A DNA stretch of 30,903 nt from JBHGBM01 sp041946965 (GTDB lineage Bacteria > Acidobacteriota > Terriglobia > Bryobacterales > Bryobacteraceae). Made by a program: the position numbers and the translations under genes. The notes below the pieces were generated by a model that saw only the letters and a program-made list of their open reading frames with translations, was not told the origin of the DNA and searched no databases. Shown in pieces: positions 15,631-24,000 of the stretch. Each line of letters opens with the position of its first letter. Position 1 is the stretch's first letter. The stretch lies in NCBI GenBank assembly GCA_041946965.1, contig JBHGBM010000084.1, positions 1-30,903 of the forward strand, written 5' to 3'.

Positions 15631-17892
15631 ATGCGCTTAAACCATACGACTTCAGGATTGTGGAAGCACGGGTTGCTGCTGACCCTGCTATTCGGTTTCA
15701 CGGTGATGATCACCGGCGGGGTCTACATGTATCGAAGCCGCGCGCCCATACCGGAACGCGTGGAGGACGGCTCCGGCCGGACGCTATTCACCGCCGCGGA
15801 CATCCAGCAGGGGCAGGAATTGTTCCGCAAGCGCGGCCTGATGGATTACGGCTCCGTGCTGGGGCACGGCGCTTACCTGGGCCCGGATTACACCGCCGAA
15901 AGCCTGCACTGGCTGGCGGAGGCCATGCGCGCCGGCAGGGCCGCAGATTACGCCTCGCTCGGCGCGCCGCAGAAGGCGGCGATTGACGCCGGGGTCGCGC
16001 AGGAGATGAGACACAACGGCTACGCCAACGGCGTACTGAAGTTCACTCCGGCGCAGGCGGCGGCGTGGGAAACCGTGGCGCAGCGCTACACCCGGCTGTT
16101 CGCCGCCGGAGACGCGGCCCGCTCGCTGCCCGCGGGTCTGTACAATGCCGCCGAAGCGCGGCAAGTGACGGCGTTCATCACCTGGACGGCGTGGCTTTCC
16201 ACGGCCAAGCGTCCGGAGGCACAGCACTCTTACACCAACAACTGGCCGTATGATGCCAGCGTCGGCAACACCGCCACGGCGGGCTCCATGATGTGGTCGG
16301 CCGCCAGCGTGGCCTGCCTGCTCTTCTTCATGGCGGTGATTCTCTATTTCCACCAGAGGTACCGTCTCTCCGCCCAGGATGTGCCGGGGGCCAGCCTGCG
16401 TTTCGAACTGCCCCCGCTTACGCCTTCGCAGCGCGCCACCGCCAAGTATTTTGTGATCGCCGTGGCGCTGTTCCTGGTGCAATCGCTGCTGGGCGGCAAG
16501 ATGGCCCACGATTACGTGGACGGGGCCAGCTTCTATGGCTTCAATCTTTCGAAGTACCTGCCCTTCGCCATCGCGCGCACGTGGCATCTGCAACTCGCCA
16601 TTTTCTGGATCGCAACGGCGTGGCTGGGGATGGGCATCTTCATCGCGCCGCTGGTGAGCGGCCGCGAGCCGAAATACCAGCGCCTGCTTGTAAACACCCT
16701 GTTCGGCGCGCTGGTGCTGGTGGTTGGGGGCAGCCTGACGGGCGAGTACCTCTCGATGCAGGGAGCGCTCGGCAATTCCACCTGGTGGTGGCTGGGCACG
16801 CAGGGCTGGGAATACCTCGAGCTGGGACGCCTGTGGATGTGGCTGCTGATCGGCGGCATGGGGATCTGGCTGTACATCGTTTACCGCGGGCTCAGGGGCG
16901 CGCTCAAAGCCGAATCGGACCGGGGCGGGCTCACCCACCTGCTGCTCTACTCGGCGGCGGCGATCCCGGTGTTTTACTGCTTCGGGCTGCTGGTGGACCG
17001 CAACAGCCACATCACCATGGCCGACTACTGGCGCTGGTGGCTCATCCACCTGTGGGTGGAAGGCATGTTCGAGGTGTTCGCCGTGGTGGTGATCGGCTTC
17101 CTGATGGTGAAGCTCGGGCTGGTGACCGCGCGCTCCACGCTGCGCGCCACTTACTTCCAACTCATCATCCTGCTCGGCAGCGGCATCATCGGAACCGGCC
17201 ATCACTACTACTGGATTGGCGCGCCGGAAGCCTGGATGGCTCTGGGCGCGGTGTTCTCGGCGCTGGAAGTGATCCCGCTTTCGCTGCTCATGGTGGAAGC
17301 CTACGGGCAGTACCGGGTCATCCGGGAGGGCGGCGCCGAGTTCCCCTACAAAGCGGCGTTCTGGTTCCTGGTGGCCACCGCGTTCTGGAACCTGTTCGGC
17401 GCGGGTGTGCTGGGCTTCCTTATCAACCTGCCGTTCGTGAGCTACTTCCAGCACGGCTCGTTCCTCACCGCGGCGCACGGACACGGCGCCCTGATGGGGG
17501 TCTACGGCATGCTGGCGATCGCCCTGGCGCTGTTCTCCCTGCGCAACGTGGTGGAACCGCGCTACTGGAAAGAGCGCTGGATCATGGCCGGATTCTGGGC
17601 GCTGAACATCGGGCTGATGGGGATGATCGTAGTGACGCTGGCGCCGGTGGGGGTGATGCAGGCGCTGGAGTCTTTCCGCAACGGCTTCTGGTCGGCGCGC
17701 TCCTGGGAGTTCTACCAGCAGCCGCTGGTGCAACGGTTGCTGTGGCTGCGCGGGCTGCCGGACGCCCTCTTCCTGGCGGGCGTGTTGCCGATCGCGGCCG
17801 CGGCGGCTTACGGGCTCTTCCACCTGCGCCCGGCGCGCTCCGCGCAGACGGTTGAGGAGTTCAGCAAACCGGTGGAACTGGTGGGCGTGTAG
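15631..17892 (+). CDS. norB: Quinol-dependent nitric oxide reductase (qNOR, single-subunit NorB)
   Basis: 753 residues, matching the ~750-790 of qNOR rather than the ~450 of cytochrome-c-dependent NorB. It reduces two NO to N2O with quinol electrons in the cytoplasmic membrane. An N-terminal membrane helix (~11-33) and a large periplasmic segment (~35-210) without a CxxCH heme-c motif are followed by the heme-copper-oxidase-type helices. Visible signatures: RTWHLQLAIFW (His319, predicted heme ligand), the Glu-containing WVEGMFEVFAVVVIGF, GTGHHYYWIG with His524/His525 as predicted FeB ligands, and TAAHGHGALMGVYG with His616/His618 as predicted heme ligands. The start is set by GGAGAGAAGG directly upstream. 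The enzyme is probably used for NO detoxification or partial denitrification, since no other denitrification gene is in the window. Confidence 0.95.
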   Translation: MRLNHTTSGLWKHGLLLTLLFGFTVMITGGVYMYRSRAPIPERVEDGSGRTLFTAADIQQGQELFRKRGLMDYGSVLGHGAYLGPDYTAESLHWLAEAMRAGRAADYASLGAPQKAAIDAGVAQEMRHNGYANGVLKFTPAQAAAWETVAQRYTRLFAAGDAARSLPAGLYNAAEARQVTAFITWTAWLSTAKRPEAQHSYTNNWPYDASVGNTATAGSMMWSAASVACLLFFMAVILYFHQRYRLSAQDVPGASLRFELPPLTPSQRATAKYFVIAVALFLVQSLLGGKMAHDYVDGASFYGFNLSKYLPFAIARTWHLQLAIFWIATAWLGMGIFIAPLVSGREPKYQRLLVNTLFGALVLVVGGSLTGEYLSMQGALGNSTWWWLGTQGWEYLELGRLWMWLLIGGMGIWLYIVYRGLRGALKAESDRGGLTHLLLYSAAAIPVFYCFGLLVDRNSHITMADYWRWWLIHLWVEGMFEVFAVVVIGFLMVKLGLVTARSTLRATYFQLIILLGSGIIGTGHHYYWIGAPEAWMALGAVFSALEVIPLSLLMVEAYGQYRVIREGGAEFPYKAAFWFLVATAFWNLFGAGVLGFLINLPFVSYFQHGSFLTAAHGHGALMGVYGMLAIALALFSLRNVVEPRYWKERWIMAGFWALNIGLMGMIVVTLAPVGVMQALESFRNGFWSARSWEFYQQPLVQRLLWLRGLPDALFLAGVLPIAAAAAYGLFHLRPARSAQTVEEFSKPVELVGV

Positions 17893-17912
17893 CGCGCACA
17901 GACCGGGGACGG

Positions 17913-17948
17913 GCGGCTGCGGGCAATCTTGCCCGCAGCCGCTTTATT
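17913..17948 (+). terminator. Rho-independent terminator after nor
   Basis: A perfect 14-bp inverted repeat (17913-17926 and 17929-17942, stem rich in G and C) with two bases between the arms is followed by TTTATT. It begins 20 bases after the nor stop and has the form of an intrinsic terminator. It separates the nitric oxide reductase from the copper-like region. Confidence 0.85.
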
Positions 17949-17950
17949 GA

Positions 17951-18255
17951 CTGGCGCGGCAGTTCGACCGGAAGCAGATCCGCTGCAAGTTACTGGACAA
18001 CACCTTCACCGTCATCGAGGACTGGGCGGCCGCACAGAAGTTATCGAATAATCGGGATGCGCCGCATCTGCACCGCAAGTTGCGGAACACCGCTTTGCAA
18101 CGTCAGCCCGGTACGGATTCGGACATAAAGACCGTCAAAGGTCCTGTATGCGGTACGGAAGGTCACACTTGCAAGGTTGCGGCCGGGGCGAAACGCAATG
18201 AACACGACTTACGATCTCTGTATGCCAGGATGCAGGGACTAGCCGCGAGTAAGTT
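17951..18255 (+). pseudogene. Gene-free stretch with a possible coding remnant
   Basis: No intact gene is seen between the nor terminator and the Cys-rich gene. One plus-strand frame is open from a TGA at 17948-17950 through 18526 without an ATG, and its first ~45 codons look protein-like (for example RQFDRKQIRCKLLDNTFTVI and EDWAAAQKL), with mixed charge and hydrophobic periodicity. After about 18080 the composition becomes unconvincing. It lacks a ribosome site and a start, and its stop directly follows the terminator. It could be the decayed fragment of a transferred gene. I do not recognise the family. The promoter of the next gene should also lie here, but I see no convincing hexamer pair. 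Confidence 0.3.
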
Positions 18256-18639
18256 ATGGTGCGCCGCGCTCTCACATGCTGCCTGCTTGTGCTCCTGGGC
18301 GGATTCGATCCCGGGCCGGTCGTGGCGGCGGTGTCGCACGGCGCCGCGGGCGCGTGCACTTGCGCGGTTTCTGGCAAATCATCGTGCTGTCGACGCCGTG
18401 CCGCCGCACGGGTGTCCGATTCTTCCGAGCGCGCGTTCCGCACCAGTTGCTGCGGAGCGGAGTGCCGCTGCGAGCGAAAGCAGGCGTCGCGCGTCATGCC
18501 CGCTCCGCTCCCGGCAGCCACGCTGAACTTCAACTGCCGGGCGGCGGACCCGTCGCCCTTATGCACCGCCGCGCTCGCGGTCAGGCTCGATCCCGGCCTT
18601 CCCGCATTTCTGCACCAGCGCCCTCCACCGCGAACCTAG
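18256..18639 (+). CDS. Small exported cysteine-rich protein, putative metal-linked
   Basis: 127 residues. MVRRALTCCLLVLLGGFDPGPVVA is a good signal peptide, and the mature part starts with clustered cysteines (ACTCAVSGKSSCC, then TSCCGAECRC) followed by a Pro/Ala-rich tail with two more Cys and the ending HQRPPPRT. Codon third positions are strongly G/C, as in the neighbouring genes, which supports real coding. Clustered Cys in an exported protein next to a copper-type receptor and pump suggests soft-metal binding, but this is inference and the family is not recognised by name. No clear ribosome site precedes the ATG. The stop codon TAG (18637-18639) is formed by the first bases of the inverted-repeat element, so the original C-terminus may have been longer. 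Confidence 0.6.
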   Translation: MVRRALTCCLLVLLGGFDPGPVVAAVSHGAAGACTCAVSGKSSCCRRRAAARVSDSSERAFRTSCCGAECRCERKQASRVMPAPLPAATLNFNCRAADPSPLCTAALAVRLDPGLPAFLHQRPPPRT

Positions 18640-18729
18640 CAGTTTGTTGAAAGAGCCCGGACGGAGGCGAAATCGCCTGCACGGGGGGCGGGCTGCCAGC
18701 CGGCCAAAGGTTCTTTCAACAGACTCCTA
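18637..18729. repeat. 93-bp inverted-repeat element, MITE-like
   Basis: Arms 18637-18657 and 18709-18729 are 21-bp inverted repeats matching at 18 positions, with the shared core TGTTGAAAGA. The element begins and ends with TA, as expected for a TA target duplication (IS630/Tc1-mariner type). The interior holds a smaller hairpin (AGGCGA/TCGCCT, 18665-18678). No coding capacity. It could instead act as an RNA structure between the Cys-rich and receptor genes, but there is no T-run to make a terminator. Confidence 0.55.
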
Positions 18730-18774
18730 AGCAGCCTTTCGTCTGCCGGTTCGGAGATTCAGAGGAGGAGGACT

Positions 18775-21051
18775 ATGAGGTGGTGTGTGTTGTTATTCGT
18801 GGCCGCGCTGCGTGCGCAGGCTCCGGCCTCGCTGGAAGGCAGGATTGTGGACGCGTCCGGAGCCGCAATTTCAGGAGTAGAGGTGCGGCTGAGCGCCGGT
18901 CCCGACTCGCGTGCGGCGGTCACGAACCGGGATGGAGCGTACGTCTTCACCGCTTTGCCCCCCGGCACCTACACGCTGGAAGCGGCGATGGCGGGATTTG
19001 AAACATTTTACCGGCGGGATTTGCGCCTGGCCGGCGGTCAGCATCTGCGAGTGGACGCTACGCTCGAAGTTGGCGCCGTGATTGAACACGTGCTGGTCAC
19101 CGCCAAAGCTCCGCCGCTCGAGGGCAGCCCAGAAGTCCGCGCGCGAAATTTCCAGGAATACCTGGAGATTCGCGAGGTGCGCGAAAGCGCGGCGCGGGAC
19201 GTGGGCGAGGCCCTGGCAGGCCTGGCAGGGCTTTGGAAGGTCCGCAAGGGAGGCATCGCCAACGATGTCGTGCTGCGCGGCTTCCAGTCGGGCAACATCA
19301 ACATGCTCATTGACGGTGTGCGGATCCAGGGCGCCTGCCCCAACCACATGGACCCGCCCGCTTTTCACGTGGATTTCGCCGAGATCCAGCAAGTGGAGGT
19401 CACCAAGGGCGCTTTCGACATGACCAGCCAGGGGGGGTTGGGGGGAGCGGTGCGGATCGTGAACAAATCTCCGGAAGACCGCCTGCGGATTACTCCCAGC
19501 CTTACGGTGGGTTCATTCGGATTCGTGAACTCGTCCATTACCGGATCGGCGGGCGGCGAGAAGGCTTACGTGCTGGCGGGGCATTCCTACCGCCGCTCGG
19601 CGGCCTACCACGACGGTTCCGGGCGGGCGATCACGTCCTACGCCAACTACCGGGCAACGAATGGGGATCCGAGCGCGTTTGACATCCACACGGGTTGGTT
19701 CAAGCTGGTGGCCGCACCGGCTTCGAACCAGCGATTCACGCTGGGCTACACGCGCCAGCGAGGGGGCGAGACGCTCTACCCGTACCTGATGATGGACGCC
19801 GGGTACGACAACGCCGACCGCATCCAGACCGGCTATACCATCGACCGCCCCGGCGGGCTGCTGGAGCATGTGCACGCCGAGGGCTACTTTTCCCGCGTAC
19901 GACACTGGATGACCGACGAGCGCCGGGTCAGCTCCGCCGGGGCCGCGCTCCCGTTCAGCATGGCCACCTTCGCGGCGACCAAGACCCTGGGCGGGCGCCT
20001 CGACGGTGAATTCCGCGGCTTCAGCGTGGGGGTGGAAGGGTATCGCCGCTTCTGGAATGCCGTAAATACCATGCGGATGGGAACGGCGTACATGGACCAG
20101 CCCTCTGTTCCGGATGTGGTCATGAACGCCGGCGGGGCCTACGCACAATACCGCCGGACTTTCCGCCGCCTGCTGGTTCAGGCCGGCGCCCGCTACGACC
20201 TGGCTTCCACCGAGGCCCGCAGCGCCAGCTTGAACACGGACCTTTACTGGGCCTACAATGGCACCCGCGCGCGTTCGCGGCACGATGCCGATCCGTCGGC
20301 GAGCGTGTGGGCGTCTTACGACCTGGGCCGCGGCCTGGAAATGTTCAGCGGCATAGGGCGGACGGTGCGGCTGCCGGATCCGCAGGAGCGGTTCTTCGCG
20401 CTGAAACGCTCCGGCTCGGACTGGGTGGGGAACCCCAACCTGCCGTCCAGCCGCAATACCGAGGCCGACGTGGGCCTGAACCTGCGGCGGGAGCGTTTCA
20501 CCCTGCGGCCGACGCTGTTCTACAGCCGGCTGGCCGACTATATCGTCCTGCACAACCAGACGCGCCTCAACGCGGTCGCCGGGGTGATGAACCCGTTTGC
20601 CCGGTCCTATCAGAATGTCGACGCGCGCATGTACGGTGGCGAACTCTCCTATAGCGTTAGGTTCAGCCAGTCACTGCTGCTGACCGGCGGGGTTTCGCAG
20701 GTTCGCGGAACCAGGCCGGGCCGTGACCTCGCCGAGATGCCTCCCCTCAAGGCTCGCACGGGGCTGCGGTATGGCAACCGGCTATGGTTCGCGGAGGTGG
20801 AAGGCCTGGCGGCGCGCGCACAGGACCGGGTGGACGCGGAAGTGAAAGAGTCCCGCACGCCCGGGTACGGCGTTCTAAACGTGAGGGCCGGCATACACAG
20901 CCGCCGCCTCAACCTTTCGGCGGGCATCGACAACCTGCTGGATCGTTTCTACTACGAGCACTTCTCCTATCAGCGCGATCCCTTCCGCCTCGGCGTGCGG
21001 GTGCCTGAGCCGGGACGGAATGTATTTGCTACCCTGTCCTATGCTTTTTGA
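18775..21051 (+). CDS. OprC/NosA-like TonB-dependent copper receptor
   Basis: 758 residues. Signal peptide (~1-14), carboxypeptidase-regulatory-like Ig domain (~19-100), TonB plug (~120-235: VVLRGFQSGNINMLIDGVRI, IQQVEVTKGAFDMTSQGGLG), then a barrel ending in FATLSYAF with terminal Phe. The copper receptor OprC binds copper through a CxxxM pair in the plug and an HxM pair in the barrel. Here CPNHM gives Cys188/Met192, and RHWMT gives His377/Met379, a spacing of 189 residues against about 180 in OprC (Cys143, His323). Copper uptake is therefore the best prediction, though not proven. A strong ribosome site, GAGGAGGAG (18762-18770), lies four bases before the ATG. The stop overlaps the next start as TTGA. 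The extra N-terminal domain is typical of Acidobacteriota receptors and is absent from OprC. Confidence 0.9.
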   Translation: MRWCVLLFVAALRAQAPASLEGRIVDASGAAISGVEVRLSAGPDSRAAVTNRDGAYVFTALPPGTYTLEAAMAGFETFYRRDLRLAGGQHLRVDATLEVGAVIEHVLVTAKAPPLEGSPEVRARNFQEYLEIREVRESAARDVGEALAGLAGLWKVRKGGIANDVVLRGFQSGNINMLIDGVRIQGACPNHMDPPAFHVDFAEIQQVEVTKGAFDMTSQGGLGGAVRIVNKSPEDRLRITPSLTVGSFGFVNSSITGSAGGEKAYVLAGHSYRRSAAYHDGSGRAITSYANYRATNGDPSAFDIHTGWFKLVAAPASNQRFTLGYTRQRGGETLYPYLMMDAGYDNADRIQTGYTIDRPGGLLEHVHAEGYFSRVRHWMTDERRVSSAGAALPFSMATFAATKTLGGRLDGEFRGFSVGVEGYRRFWNAVNTMRMGTAYMDQPSVPDVVMNAGGAYAQYRRTFRRLLVQAGARYDLASTEARSASLNTDLYWAYNGTRARSRHDADPSASVWASYDLGRGLEMFSGIGRTVRLPDPQERFFALKRSGSDWVGNPNLPSSRNTEADVGLNLRRERFTLRPTLFYSRLADYIVLHNQTRLNAVAGVMNPFARSYQNVDARMYGGELSYSVRFSQSLLLTGGVSQVRGTRPGRDLAEMPPLKARTGLRYGNRLWFAEVEGLAARAQDRVDAEVKESRTPGYGVLNVRAGIHSRRLNLSAGIDNLLDRFYYEHFSYQRDPFRLGVRVPEPGRNVFATLSYAF

Positions 21052-24000
21052 ATGTAAGCGACAGGCCCGAAATCGTGATCGACCGCATCATTGAGTTTTG
21101 CGCACGCAACCGGCTGCTGGTCTGTTTTCTGGCGGCGGCCGCCGCACTGGGCGGGTGGTGGTCCATCGGGCACCTGCCGCTGGACGCCATCCCGGACCTG
21201 AGCGACACCCAGGTGATCGTGTACTCCCGCTGGGACCGCAGTCCGGACCTGGTGGAAGATCAGGTGACCTACCCCATCGTCACCGCCATGCTCGGTGCTC
21301 CGAAGGTCAAGGCGGTACGCGGGTTCTCGGATTTCGGATATTCGTTTGTGTACGTCATCTTCGAGGACGGCACAGATATCTACTGGGCGCGTTCCCGCAC
21401 TCTGGAATATCTCTCCACAGCCCTGGCGAGCCTGCCGCAGGGCGTCAAGACCCAGCTTGGCCCGGATGCCACCGGCCTGGGCTGGGTATTCCAGTATGTG
21501 GTGGAGGACCCGTCCGGAAAGCACAACCTGGCGGAACTGCGCTCGCTCCAGGACTGGTATCTCCGCTTTCATCTCAAGTCGGTTCCCGGCGTGGCGGAAG
21601 TTGCGCCGGTCGGAGGCTTCGGCAAGCAGTACCAGGTGAACATCAATCCCAACAGTCTGCGGGCGTACGGCATTCCGATTTCGAAAGTGGTGGATGCGGT
21701 CCGGGCCGGCAACGCGGAAACGGGCGGCAGGCTGATCGAGTTCGGCGGCACGGAGTACATGATCCGGGGGCGCGGCTACGTCAGGTCCATCGGGGACATC
21801 GAAGCCATCGTGCTGAGCGCGGCCGACGACGGCACGCCGATCCGCGTACGGGACGTCGCCCAGGTGGTGTTGGGGCCGGATATCCGGCGCGGCGTCGCGG
21901 ACCTGGACGGCAGGGGCGAAACCGTTTCCGGAATCATCGTGATGCGCCAGGGTGAGAATGCCCTGGACGTGACCGAACGGGTGAAGAAGAAACTCCGGGA
22001 TATCGAACCGGGGCTGCCCGCCGGAGTGCGTGTCGTTCCCATCTACGATCGCTCGGACCTGGTGCGGAAGGCCGTTGCCACGCTGCGTTCCGCGGTGGTG
22101 GAAGTGATCCTGACGGTTTCCCTGATCGTTTTCGTGTTCCTGTGGCACGTTCCCAGCGCGATCATTCCGGTGCTCACCATTCCCCTGGCGGTGCTGATCT
22201 CGTTCATCCCGTTCCGGGCTATGGGGGTGACCGCCAACATCATGTCGCTGGGCGGCATCGCCATCGCCATAGGCGCCATGGTGGATGCCTCCATCGTGGT
22301 GGTGGAACAAACCCACAAGAAGCTGGAGGAGTGGGAGCGGTCGGGACGTCGTGGAGACTACCGCGACGTGGTCATCACCGCGATTAAGGAGGTGGGCAGT
22401 CCGAGTTTCTACGCGCTGCTGGTGATCGCGGTGGCCTTCCTGCCCGTGCTGGCGCTGGAGGCTCAGGAAGGGCGCTTGTTCAAGCCCTTGGCCTATACGA
22501 AGAACCTAGCGATGCTGGTGGCGGCGGTGCTGGCGATCACCCTGGACCCCGCGCTGCGGCTGCTGTTCACGCATGCCCGGAACTTCAGTTTCCGGCCCGG
22601 CTGGCTGTGCCGGGTGGCGAACGCGGCACTGGTGGGCAAGATCCGTTCCGAAAGCGGGCATCCGGTGAGCCGCGTGCTGATCCGAGTGTACGAGCCGGCG
22701 GCCCGCTGGTCGCTGCGGTGGAAGTGGTGCGTGATCGCCGGGGCGCTGGCGCTGGTGGCGGCGACGGTTCCGGTGTACCGGAAACTGGGTTCGGAATTCA
22801 TGCCGCCGCTCTACGAGGAAGCGCTTTTCTACATGCCTTCCACCATGCCGGGGATCTCCATCGGCGAGGCGCAGCGGCTGTTGCAGGTCACCGACGGCAT
22901 GATCAAGCGCTTTCCCGAGGTGGACCGCGTGCTGGGGAAAGCGGGGCGCGCGGAGACCTCCACCGATCCGGCGCCGCTTTCCATGCTGGAGACCGTGATC
23001 ACTCTCAAGCCGAAGGAGGAGTGGCGGCGGGCGCCCACCTGGTACACGGGATGGGCGCCGAAGTGGCTGAAACCGCTGTTCCGGCACATCACCCCGGACC
23101 ACATTTCCACGGAGCAACTGGTGGAGGAAATGAACGCGGCGTTGAAGCTGCCGGGGGTCTCCAATGCCTGGACCATGCCGATCAAGGCGCGCATCGACAT
23201 GCTCAGCACCGGCATACGCACGCCGGTGGGCTTGAAGATCCACGGCGACGACCTGGCGAGGGTTGAGGAGATCGGCGCAAGGGTGGAAGGGGTTCTGGCC
23301 GGTGTGAAAGGCACCCGCAGCGTGTTTTCAGAACGAACGGCCGCAGGCTATTTCCTCGACATCGAGTGGGACCGCGAGGCGCTGGCGCGATACGGAGTCA
23401 GCATGGAGGAGGCGCAGGTTGCGGTGCAGAACGCCATCGGCGGCGAGAACGTGACCACCACGGTGGAAGGCCGCGCCCGATATTCGGTGAACGTGCGCTA
23501 CATGCGCGATTTCCGCTCCGACGTGGACGCCATCGGGCGCGTGCTGGCTCCGGCCGGCGGCCAGCGGCAAGTGCCCCTGTCGGATCTGGCGCGAATCCGG
23601 CCCGCGACCGGCCCGGGGATGATCCGGGACGAAGACGGCATGCTCACCGGCTACGTCTACGTGGATCTGGCCGGGCGCGACCCCGGCAGCTATGTGGAAG
23701 AAGCCCGGCGGGTGGTGCGGGAAAAGGTCCAACTGCCGCCAGGGTACGCGATCACCTGGAGCGGGCAGTACGAGGCCATGGAGCGCGTTGCCGACCGGCT
23801 GAAGGTCGTGGTGCCGGTCACCGGCGTGCTGATTCTGATGCTGCTGTACCTGAACACCCGATCGCTGGTGAAGACCGCGATCGTGGTGCTGGCGGTGCCG
23901 TTTTCGGCGGTGGGCGCCTTCTGGTTCCTGTACCTGCTCGGCTACAACCTGAGCGTGGGGGTCTGGGTGGGGCTCATCGCGCTGCTCGGCGTGGACGCGG

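Noticed and set aside
15784..17823. Minus-strand open frame (679 codons) opposite nitric oxide reductase
   Set aside because: The translation is a His/Gln/Arg-rich artefact, while the plus strand encodes a complete qNOR.
18135..18566. Minus-strand open frame of 143 codons across the Cys-rich gene
   Set aside because: No signal, domain or ribosome site. The plus-strand frame has a signal peptide and clustered cysteines.
18641..18725. Inverted repeat read as a Rho-independent terminator of the Cys-rich gene
   Set aside because: The arms are 51 bp apart, A/T-rich at the base, and no T-run follows. The TA ends fit a mobile repeat better.
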